Below are positions 46,590 through 52,704 of a stretch of DNA of 64,000 bases, piece by piece. Location: contig NZ_RBKX01000001.1 in assembly GCF_003634615.1 (NCBI RefSeq), positions 434,001 through 498,000 of the forward strand, read 5' to 3'. Made by a program: the position numbers and the translations under genes. Origin of the DNA: Flavobacterium sp. 102. Its GTDB lineage: Bacteria > Bacteroidota > Bacteroidia > Flavobacteriales > Flavobacteriaceae. Positions within the stretch are counted from its first letter, which is position 1. Each line of letters starts with the position of its first letter. Below the pieces are notes generated by a model. The model was not told where the DNA came from and did not search any database. It worked only from the letters and a program-made list of their open reading frames with translations.

Positions 46590-46617
46590 CAGATTTCAGA
46601 CGGCAGATTTCAGAACC
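46590..46617. repeat. Heptamer-word repeat (CAGATTT family) at the 3' end of aat
   Basis: Four units all starting CAGA: CAGATTT, CAGACGG, CAGATTT, CAGAACC. They fill the 14-bp gap after tag and run into the last seven codons of aat (on minus), so the repeat sets the C-terminus of Aat (KVLKSAV). Confidence 0.7.
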
Positions 46618-47237
46618 TTCATAAAAGTCTCCCGAGAAATCTCAAACGCACCCAATTTCTCCAAATGGTCGTTGTGCAATTGACAATCTAAGAGTTTATA
46701 ATTATTATCTTTTAAGTGTTGCACCAAAGTTACAAAGGCAATCTTACTCGCATTCGGCACTTTGGAAAACATACTTTCGCCACAGAAAACATGTCCTAAA
46801 TCAACGCCGTATAAACCACCAACGAGTGCTCCATTTTGCCACACTTCCACCGATTGCGCAAAACCCATTTCGTGTAATTTAGTATAGGATTCGATAATGT
46901 CTTCCGTAATCCAAGTGCCGTCTTGGTCTTTGCGTACAATTTGTTGGCAATTCCGAATGACTGCTTCAAAGTTTTGGTTGAAAGTGATTTCAAACTTTTT
47001 TTGGTTCAGCAAATTACGTATGCTTTTCGAAACCTTATACAATTGTGGCACAACAACCATTCGCTCCGGCGGTGACCACCAAAGAATGGGTTCGTCCGGA
47101 TTAAACCAAGGAAATATCCCATTGCGATACGCCAACAACAATCGCTCAGTCGACAAATCACCACCAACAGCCAGAACTCCTTCATAGGAAGCTTCATCGA
47201 CTGGTGGAAAGTATAAATCTTTGGTTAGAAAATGCAT
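46596..47237 (-). CDS. aat: Leucyl/phenylalanyl-tRNA-protein transferase
   Basis: 213 residues of the Aat family: FPPVDEASYEGVLAVGGDLS near the start, NGIFPWF, and the core GGLYGVDLGHVFCGESMFS. It adds Leu or Phe to N-terminal Arg/Lys, making substrates for ClpS-ClpAP (N-degron pathway). Convergent with tag. The last codons lie in a 7-nt repeat (46590-46617), so the C-terminal residues may be variable. Confidence 0.95.
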   Translation of the reverse strand: MHFLTKDLYFPPVDEASYEGVLAVGGDLSTERLLLAYRNGIFPWFNPDEPILWWSPPERMVVVPQLYKVSKSIRNLLNQKKFEITFNQNFEAVIRNCQQIVRKDQDGTWITEDIIESYTKLHEMGFAQSVEVWQNGALVGGLYGVDLGHVFCGESMFSKVPNASKIAFVTLVQHLKDNNYKLLDCQLHNDHLEKLGAFEISRETFMKVLKSAV

Positions 47238-47243
47238 AAGAAA

Positions 47244-47327
47244 GTGTCAAATGTAAAAAGTCTTAAAGTCGAATGTCAAAATTGTAATAAAAATGACGTT
47301 TGACTTTAAGACTTTTGGCTTTAAGAC
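47244..47327. repeat. Inverted 7/8-nt word repeat (AAGTCTT / GACTTTA) upstream of aat
   Basis: Left arm 47256-47270 and right arm 47302-47316 are perfect complements over 15 bp; the match continues to 23 nt with two differences. Inside both arms GTC (left) or GAC/GGC (right) recurs every 7 or 8 bases. It fills the 97-bp gap between aat and the DUF3127 gene. Confidence 0.7.
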
Positions 47328-47334
47328 GAATGTA

Positions 47335-47712
47335 TTAAAAAGGTAAATCGTCGTGCTCTTCTTCGTTGAAGTTAGTAGCCGGTGCAAAAGCTTCCGCTGG
47401 AGGCATTGGCGCCATTCCGGCAGCTGCTGGTGCTTCAGCTTGGAGTTTTTCAACTCTCCAACCTTGAATATCGTTGAAATATTTGGTTTCTCCTTGTGGA
47501 TTAACCCATTCTCTTCCTCTTAAGTTGATAGAAACTTTTACCGCTTCCCCTACATTATAGTTGTTCAATAAATCGCATTTATCTTGCACAAAATTAATGC
47601 TGATAAATTGTGGATATTGCTCTTCTGTAGCCACAACTAATTCTCTTTTTCTAAAACTGGCACTCACTTGTTGCTCAGGATTAATCACTTTAATTTTTCC
47701 GGTAACTTCCAT
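47335..47712 (-). CDS. DUF3127 protein with an SSB-like C-terminal tip
   Basis: 125 residues from the ATG at 47712. The N-terminal 85 residues look like an OB fold of the DUF3127 family (GKIKVINPEQQVSASFRKRE; WVNPQGETKYFNDIQGWRVE). A flexible Ala/Pro-rich linker leads to the acidic tail EEEHDDLPF, the same kind of tip that single-stranded DNA-binding proteins use to recruit repair and replication enzymes. A DNA-related role is an inference from this tail. It lies 2 bp after the flavin reductase gene. Confidence 0.8.
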   Translation of the reverse strand: MEVTGKIKVINPEQQVSASFRKRELVVATEEQYPQFISINFVQDKCDLLNNYNVGEAVKVSINLRGREWVNPQGETKYFNDIQGWRVEKLQAEAPAAAGMAPMPPAEAFAPATNFNEEEHDDLPF

Positions 47713-47714
47713 AA

Positions 47715-48590
47715 TTATTGTTTTGCTAAAAGTACTTTCCAAGCCGAAAGCACTTCATTATTATTCAAATATTCTTTTGCTTTTTGGTGTATTTTTTGCT
47801 CGTCATCCGAACTCAAAACACCTTTCACCGCAAAATTTTGTTGTACAAATATAGTAATTTCTTCTTGCGTTGGCAAGGCTTCTACATTTCCTAATTTACC
47901 CAAATCATTACCGTCAAAAATTGGACTTTTTTTAATAAAATCGGGAATCGAATCCACTCCTATCCCCAGTGTTACCAAAGGTTTCTCCACTTCAAACAAC
48001 CCTTGATTTGAACGTGAATACCAGTTACCGCCTAAACGCGAAACCAAATCAATTTTGCTTTGGTCAATTGCGCCTTTCTCATCCAAAACGTTTTCATTGA
48101 TGTGAATTTTGACCACTTCGCAAATAATTAAATTGCCTGCGCCGCCTTGATTGCCCAAAGCAATAATTTCGTTGACTTTGCATTCCATTTGCACCGGACT
48201 TTCAGCCACGCGAAACGGCTTTACCATATCTGAAGGCAACATCGTCAAACCCGATTTAAGGAATTCGTTCACGCCATCGGCATATTCCGTACTCGACAAA
48301 GATGCCTGTTGGACAATGTCATAATTTACCACGTTAATCACAACTTGTTTCGTGGCTTCGCAGTTTTCTAAAGTATGCTTGGTTGTATTGTTTCTCACGC
48401 GTCGCGCCGGCGAAAAAACCAAAATTGGCGGATTGGAACTAAACACATTAAAAAAACTGAAAGGCGACAAATTAGGTTTGCCGTTTTTATCGACTGTACT
48501 CGCAAAAGCAATTGGGCGTGGCGCTACCGCACTTTGCAAATATCCTTGCAATTGCGCAGGTGACAGCGTATGAGGTTCAAAACTGAGCAT
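47715..48590 (-). CDS. Flavin reductase-like (FMN-binding split barrel) protein
   Basis: 291 residues from the ATG at 48590; a TTG at 48608 is in frame but overlaps the promoter. The flavin reductase domain is clear in residues 1-200 (SAVAPRPIAFASTVDKNGKP; NLSPFSFFNVFSSNPPILVF), typical of FMN-binding enzymes of the DIM6/NTAB group. The C-terminal 90 residues are an unfamiliar extension. Substrate unknown. It is followed 2 bp later by the DUF3127 gene. Confidence 0.85.
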   Translation of the reverse strand: MLSFEPHTLSPAQLQGYLQSAVAPRPIAFASTVDKNGKPNLSPFSFFNVFSSNPPILVFSPARRVRNNTTKHTLENCEATKQVVINVVNYDIVQQASLSSTEYADGVNEFLKSGLTMLPSDMVKPFRVAESPVQMECKVNEIIALGNQGGAGNLIICEVVKIHINENVLDEKGAIDQSKIDLVSRLGGNWYSRSNQGLFEVEKPLVTLGIGVDSIPDFIKKSPIFDGNDLGKLGNVEALPTQEEITIFVQQNFAVKGVLSSDDEQKIHQKAKEYLNNNEVLSAWKVLLAKQ

Positions 48591-48605
48591 ATTTTTTGTT
48601 TTCCC

Positions 48606-48613
48606 CAAAAATA
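48606..48613 (-). promoter_or_regulatory. -7 element of the flavin reductase gene
   Basis: TATTTTTG on minus (48613-48606), about 16 nt upstream of the ATG at 48590. The -33 part would fall in the dispersed element at 48627-48718, with no clear TTTG. Confidence 0.45.
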
Positions 48614-48626
48614 CAATTTTTATTGA

Positions 48627-48718
48627 TTTTAGGAGCGAAAGGTTTGGGCATTCTTGGAGTCCATTTTCCTGCTATTCGCTTTATCGTCCCAAAAGACGAT
48701 ACCGCTACTATCAGGGCT
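48627..48718 (+). repeat. Structured dispersed element, copy A
   Basis: Non-coding element between divergent genes. TATCGTC (48682-48688) pairs with GACGATA (48695-48701) around a 6-base loop; CCTG (48668-48671) pairs with CAGG (48712-48715) outside a symmetrical internal loop. The inverse of this sequence matches 61316-61426 (copy B) over most of its length, including the blocks GAAAATsGA, AAGAATrCCCAArCC and GCTCCTAAAA. Confidence 0.7.
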
Positions 48719-48732
48719 AAATACAATTCGTC

Positions 48733-48762
48733 TTGCCCTTTTGGTGCTTTTGTCTATATTTA
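48733..48762 (+). promoter_or_regulatory. Promoter of the histidine kinase gene
   Basis: TTG at 48733-48735, 19 bp, TATATTTA at 48755-48762. The ATG at 48777 follows after 14 bp. Confidence 0.5.
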
Positions 48763-48776
48763 TAAAAAATTTGTCA

Positions 48777-49937
48777 ATGCAGTTTTCCGAGAAAAGAAAC
48801 ACCACCCGTTGGATCATCATCATGGCTTCGTTTGTCATCGTGACTTTGATTCTCTGGAATACTTATACCTTTTTTCAAATCTTCAAAAACGAAGAGCGCT
48901 TGAAGATGGAACTTTGGGCCAATGCTCAAAAGACATTTATCAATGCCGACCCGGAAACCGGTGATGTTGAATTACCCGGGTTGATCATGAGCAATAACAA
49001 AACAATACCGCTTATCCAAACTGAAAATAATAAAATTATCAATCACGTTAATATCGATGAAAGTATTGCTGCCGATGAAACAAAATTGAAGGCTTATCTG
49101 GAAACCTTGAAAAAGCAGAATGACCCGATCATCATTGAATACAATCCCGGAAAATATTGGAAACTATATTATGGCAACTCTTCGTTGCTCAATAAATTAA
49201 AATACTATCCGGTGGCTTTGCTGTTGATTATTTTCCTTTTTGGCGGCTTGGTCTACAATTTTTACAGAAGTACCAAAATGGCCACTCAAAACAAACTTTG
49301 GGCGGGTATGGCGAAAGAAACTGCACACCAAATCGGAACACCTTTGTCTTCCTTAATTGGTTGGCTCGAAATCATGAAAGCCGATAATGTTGATGCCACA
49401 ACAATCTCTGAAATTGAAAAAGACATCACAAGGCTGCAAACCATTACGGATCGTTTTTCAAAAATCGGTTCAGAACCAATTCTTGAAAAACGAAATATTA
49501 TAGAAGAAACCGAACAATCCTTTGAATATTTGCAGTCGAGATTTTCCAAACAAGTTGAGTTCTCTTTTAAAGCACCTAAAAAACCCATAATGGTATCCAT
49601 CAATCCGGCTTTACACAGTTGGACTGTCGAAAACTTGGTTAAAAATGCCATCGATGCAATGAAAGGCAGAGGAAAATTATCGGTTGTGATTGAAAGCGAC
49701 AATGCTTTCGTAAAAATTATGGTTAGTGATACCGGAAAAGGCATTCCGAAAAATCAATTCAAACGTGTCTTTGAACCCGGTTTTACTACTAAAAGACGTG
49801 GTTGGGGTTTGGGTTTATCTTTAACCAAAAGAATTGTAGAAGAATACCATAAAGGAAAAATAAAAGTACTTCACTCTGAGATTGACAAAGGCACAACGAT
49901 GCAAGTTTCGTTCAAAAAATGGCAAAAACCAAATTAA
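48777..49937 (+). CDS. Orphan sensor histidine kinase
   Basis: 386 residues from the ATG at 48777. Two membrane helices (about 11-33 and 144-163) enclose a small periplasmic sensor domain of about 110 residues. The dimerisation/phosphoacceptor site is AKETAHQIGTPLSSLIGWLE with His184; the ATP domain has VKNAIDAM (N box), DTGKGIP (G1) and RRGWGLGLSL (G2). No HAMP domain and no response regulator nearby. Its stop overlaps that of the convergent transglutaminase-like gene by 3 bp. An open frame from 48654 reaches into the dispersed element and is rejected. Confidence 0.9.
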   Translation: MQFSEKRNTTRWIIIMASFVIVTLILWNTYTFFQIFKNEERLKMELWANAQKTFINADPETGDVELPGLIMSNNKTIPLIQTENNKIINHVNIDESIAADETKLKAYLETLKKQNDPIIIEYNPGKYWKLYYGNSSLLNKLKYYPVALLLIIFLFGGLVYNFYRSTKMATQNKLWAGMAKETAHQIGTPLSSLIGWLEIMKADNVDATTISEIEKDITRLQTITDRFSKIGSEPILEKRNIIEETEQSFEYLQSRFSKQVEFSFKAPKKPIMVSINPALHSWTVENLVKNAIDAMKGRGKLSVVIESDNAFVKIMVSDTGKGIPKNQFKRVFEPGFTTKRRGWGLGLSLTKRIVEEYHKGKIKVLHSEIDKGTTMQVSFKKWQKPN

Positions 49938-51085
49938 CGTTGCTTTGACAACATCAATTTTCTGCCAATTTTGTTCTTGTTCAAATACTCATTCAAATAA
50001 GCTTCCTGTTTGTCAACTTCCAATAGGGTTTGACTAATATTCTTTTTTAAACCGGAAAGCATGGCGCTGTTTTGACTCCCTACTGAACCCACTTTATAGA
50101 CATCATCATTGCATTTTTTGAATTTGTCTTTAATCGTTTTCATCATATTTCTCATTTCATCATCAGAAATCGTTGGTTTAAAATTCCGCTGTCTGTAAAA
50201 CATAAAATCATTAAGATAACTGATGGCTTCATTGTAATTGGCCACAACTTCATTCAACTTTTCAATGTTTTTGTTCTGGGTTAAGGCTGTAAATTGGTTT
50301 TTTAAATAAGTATGGTATTGAGAAATCAAAGGGTTTTTAAAACCATTTTTCTCTACTCTTGCCGCGGCTTGAAAAGCTTGTTCTCCTTCGGATAATTTTT
50401 CGTATTTATCAATTTCAGTTTGGTAATCAAAGTTGGTTTTCGTTTTATTGACCGTTTCTTTACCCTCATAAAATTCTTGATTGGTCCAAGGAGAACTCAA
50501 AAACTGCCACAAATAGTCAAAAGGCATGTGTGAGTGAATCATTTTTTGGGGCTCTACTTTGAAGTAATTGTCATTGCGTTTTTTAACGAATTTTTGTTTG
50601 TCAACATAACCCGCGCCCCAAGTTGGGTCAAACAAAAACCATTTTCCATCAATTTTTGAAGCACACCAAGCATGAGAAATTGGCGCTACTTGTCCGGCTT
50701 GCCTAGTATAACCGGAAATAATATAGGTTTTGAGACCTAATTTATTAGCGATGTCCTTGAAAATTTCTGCATAGTGAATGCAAACACCTTTTCTTGATTT
50801 TAATGTTTTATCGATTTTTTCCTGTGGCGAATCCAGTTGGTTTGGCTCAAACATATTCGGCACATCATAGCTAATATTGGTTGTTGTCCAATAAAACACC
50901 GCTCTTATTTTTTCGGTTTCGGTTTTAAAATTTGAATTGATATAACGTACTATTCCATTAGTAGTTGTGGTTAAACTATCCGGAACTTGGGCCATCTTTT
51001 GATCAAAAGTCAAATACTCATTGGTAGTTTGTCCAATGGAAAATTGGACTAAAAAGAGTAGTAAAAGGATAAAACTGTTTTTCAT
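49934..51085 (-). CDS. Exported transglutaminase-like protein
   Basis: 383 residues with a signal peptide (MKNSFILLLLFLVQFSIGQ) and a transglutaminase-like core (about residues 55-170). The catalytic triad is visible: Cys in RKGVCIHYAEIF, His in SHAWCASKI and Asp in FLFDPTWGAG. The rest is helical and may bind a partner. Such proteins are proteases or cross-linking enzymes outside the cell, or act on the wall; the substrate is unknown. Confidence 0.85.
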   Translation of the reverse strand: MKNSFILLLLFLVQFSIGQTTNEYLTFDQKMAQVPDSLTTTTNGIVRYINSNFKTETEKIRAVFYWTTTNISYDVPNMFEPNQLDSPQEKIDKTLKSRKGVCIHYAEIFKDIANKLGLKTYIISGYTRQAGQVAPISHAWCASKIDGKWFLFDPTWGAGYVDKQKFVKKRNDNYFKVEPQKMIHSHMPFDYLWQFLSSPWTNQEFYEGKETVNKTKTNFDYQTEIDKYEKLSEGEQAFQAAARVEKNGFKNPLISQYHTYLKNQFTALTQNKNIEKLNEVVANYNEAISYLNDFMFYRQRNFKPTISDDEMRNMMKTIKDKFKKCNDDVYKVGSVGSQNSAMLSGLKKNISQTLLEVDKQEAYLNEYLNKNKIGRKLMLSKQR

Positions 51086-51095
51086 GATTTTTTAT

Positions 51096-51134
51096 CATAA
51101 AAAACCCTGCCAAAATTTTAAAATTCGCAGGGTT
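51096..51134 (-). terminator. Terminator of greA-HIT
   Basis: AACCCTGC (51103-51110) pairs with GCAGGGTT (51127-51134) with further A/T pairs inside; a T-rich run follows on minus. Confidence 0.8.
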
Positions 51135-51161
51135 ATCTGTTTTTTTTTAAGTAAAATTTAA

Positions 51162-51551
51162 TTACAAATGGCTTTGAATGGCTTTGGCTAAATCTTCAAA
51201 TTCTTCTTTAGTCAAAGACACTTTTCGCTGGAAACGCATGTCATCCATATCGTGAAGCGGAATCAAATGCACGTGAACATGTGGCACTTCTAATCCAACA
51301 ACTGCAACGCCAATACGCTTACAGGGAACTGTTTTTTCAACAGCCTTGGCTATTTTTCGGGAGAATTGCATCAAACCTAAATATAACTCTTCTTCCATGT
51401 CGAAAATCTTATTGATTTCTTGCTTGGGAATACAAAGCGTATGTCCTTTTGCATTTGGATTAACATCCAGAAAAGCCAAATAGTTATCGTCTTCAGCAAT
51501 TTTATATGCAGGAATTTCGCCGTTGATTATTTTGGTGAATATGGAACTCAT
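51162..51551 (-). CDS. HIT-family nucleotide hydrolase
   Basis: 129-residue histidine-triad protein of the HinT type, with FTKIINGEIPAYKI near the start, NPNAKGHTLCIPK and the catalytic HVHVHLIP. It hydrolyses phosphoramidates such as aminoacyl-AMP. It follows greA on the same transcript (56-bp gap containing a heptamer repeat). Confidence 0.93.
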   Translation of the reverse strand: MSSIFTKIINGEIPAYKIAEDDNYLAFLDVNPNAKGHTLCIPKQEINKIFDMEEELYLGLMQFSRKIAKAVEKTVPCKRIGVAVVGLEVPHVHVHLIPLHDMDDMRFQRKVSLTKEEFEDLAKAIQSHL

Positions 51552-51570
51552 TCTTTCGTTTTAAAAAATA

Positions 51571-51605
51571 ACTGAACACTAGAAACTGAACACTGAATAC
51601 TAATC
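51571..51605. repeat. Heptamer-word repeat (ACTGAAC family) between greA and HIT
   Basis: Five 7-nt units in step: ACTGAAC, ACTAGAA, ACTGAAC, ACTGAAT, ACTAATC. Same ACTGAAC word as inside the deacetylase gene at 18862-18896. Confidence 0.8.
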
Positions 51606-51607
51606 AA

Positions 51608-52084
51608 TTAGTCTCTTGAGATTTCTAAAATTTCAAAATTCAATTTGCCGTTTGGCACACTGATTTCGGCAATCTCGCCTACTTTTTTGCCCAATAACCC
51701 TTTCCCGATTGGCGAACTCACCGAAATTTTTCCGGTTTTTAAATCGGCTTCACTTTCGGCTACCAAAGTGTATTTCATTTCCATACCATTCGCTTGGTTT
51801 TTGATTTTCACATTCGATAAAACCAACGCTTTTGAAACGTCTAATTGTGATTCATCTATCAATCTGGCGTTAGAATATACTTCTTCCAATTTGGCAATTC
51901 TCATCTCCAACATACCTTGTGCTTCTTTGGCGGCGTCATATTCTGCGTTCTCAGACAAATCGCCTTTATCTCTGGCTTCCGCAATGGCTTGAGAAGCTTT
52001 TGGTCGTTCTATACTCTTTAATTGTTCTAATTCGTCCTTTAATTTCTTCAATCCATCTGCCGTGTAATACGATACTGTACTCAT
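51608..52084 (-). CDS. greA: Transcription elongation factor GreA
   Basis: 158 residues. The N-terminal coiled coil contains the acidic tip that reaches into the RNA polymerase channel (GDLSENAEYDAAKEAQ), and the C-terminal FKBP-like domain has SPIGKGLLGKKVGEIAEI. GreA stimulates cleavage of backtracked RNA. The gene has its own promoter and a terminator-like leader hairpin. Confidence 0.97.
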   Translation of the reverse strand: MSTVSYYTADGLKKLKDELEQLKSIERPKASQAIAEARDKGDLSENAEYDAAKEAQGMLEMRIAKLEEVYSNARLIDESQLDVSKALVLSNVKIKNQANGMEMKYTLVAESEADLKTGKISVSSPIGKGLLGKKVGEIAEISVPNGKLNFEILEISRD

Positions 52085-52104
52085 AATTTCATCATTTATA
52101 TAAA

Positions 52105-52132
52105 TAGAAAAAATCCCATCGCAACGGGATTT
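52105..52132 (-). promoter_or_regulatory. Attenuator-like hairpin before greA
   Basis: On minus AAATCCC (52132-52126) pairs with GGGATTT (52117-52111), followed by a run of T (to about 52108), then about 25 bp to the greA ATG. It lies about 10 nt after the likely transcription start. Same layout as upstream of rimP. Confidence 0.6.
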
Positions 52133-52139
52133 CTTTTTG

Positions 52140-52169
52140 CAAAGATATTATTTTAAAACTTATTTCAAA
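52140..52169 (-). promoter_or_regulatory. Promoter of greA
   Basis: On minus TTTG (52169-52166), 18 bp, TATCTTTG (52147-52140). Confidence 0.65.
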
Positions 52170-52245
52170 TTTGTTAGCGTTTAGTAACGCATGTCAAAGT
52201 TAATTAATTTAAATTTGTTTCGCTATAGTAATCAAATAAATTTAC

Positions 52246-52671
52246 ATGAAAAAGATAATCGTTCTATTATTAATATTGCCTTTTGCCTTCGGTTGTGATG
52301 GCGGCAGTATCAATAACCGCAATCCTAATATCCCGAATTATACTGTCTATCTGCAAATCAATATGAATTTGCCGGGTTATTCTAATCTACAGTTTCCAAG
52401 CAATCATATTGTTGATTATGGTGCAACTTCAGGTGCTCGTGGGATAGTAGTCTTTAATACCGGAAGCGGTTTCGTAGCTTTTGATTTGGCCTGTCCAAAC
52501 CAACCTTTTGACACTTGTACTTCGCCAATGACCATTAGTGGTATTGAAGCAACTTGTGACTGTGATGATACCGTTTATAATTTATTCTCCGGTCAAAGTC
52601 CGGGTCAACCTTATCCAATGAAACAATATCGCGTTGACATCAACGGAAATACATTGATTGTAACCAATTAA
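52246..52671 (+). CDS. Rieske-like lipoprotein with both histidine ligands replaced
   Basis: 141 residues, lipobox at FAFGC (Cys17). The C-terminal half has the plan of a Rieske protein of the bc1 type: Cys83-Pro-Asn85, Cys91, then Cys104-Asp-Cys106-Asp107 and a final strand pattern (PMKQYRVDINGNTLIV). In true Rieske proteins positions 85 and 107 are His; here they are Asn and Asp, while the two ligand Cys and the disulfide pair are kept. The resemblance is by spacing and is an inference. The protein is probably anchored in the outer or inner membrane, with unknown role. Confidence 0.65.
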   Translation: MKKIIVLLLILPFAFGCDGGSINNRNPNIPNYTVYLQINMNLPGYSNLQFPSNHIVDYGATSGARGIVVFNTGSGFVAFDLACPNQPFDTCTSPMTISGIEATCDCDDTVYNLFSGQSPGQPYPMKQYRVDINGNTLIVTN

Positions 52672-52701
52672 AAAAAGCCAGACAATTTAGTCTGGCTTTT
52701 T
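52672..52701. terminator. Bidirectional terminator
   Basis: GCCAGAC (52677-52683) pairs with GTCTGGC (52690-52696), flanked by A and T runs; serves the Rieske-like gene (plus) and the TonB receptor (minus). Confidence 0.9.
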
Positions 52702-52704
52702 GTT

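Noticed and set aside
48596..48964. Open frame on plus covering the dispersed element and the kinase start
   Set aside because: Its sequence is the repeat element read through plus a shifted frame of the kinase gene.
52177..52190. Operator-like GCGTT-TAGT-AACGC between greA and the Rieske-like gene
   Set aside because: Five-bp arms only; such a short inverted repeat is expected by chance in this much intergenic DNA.
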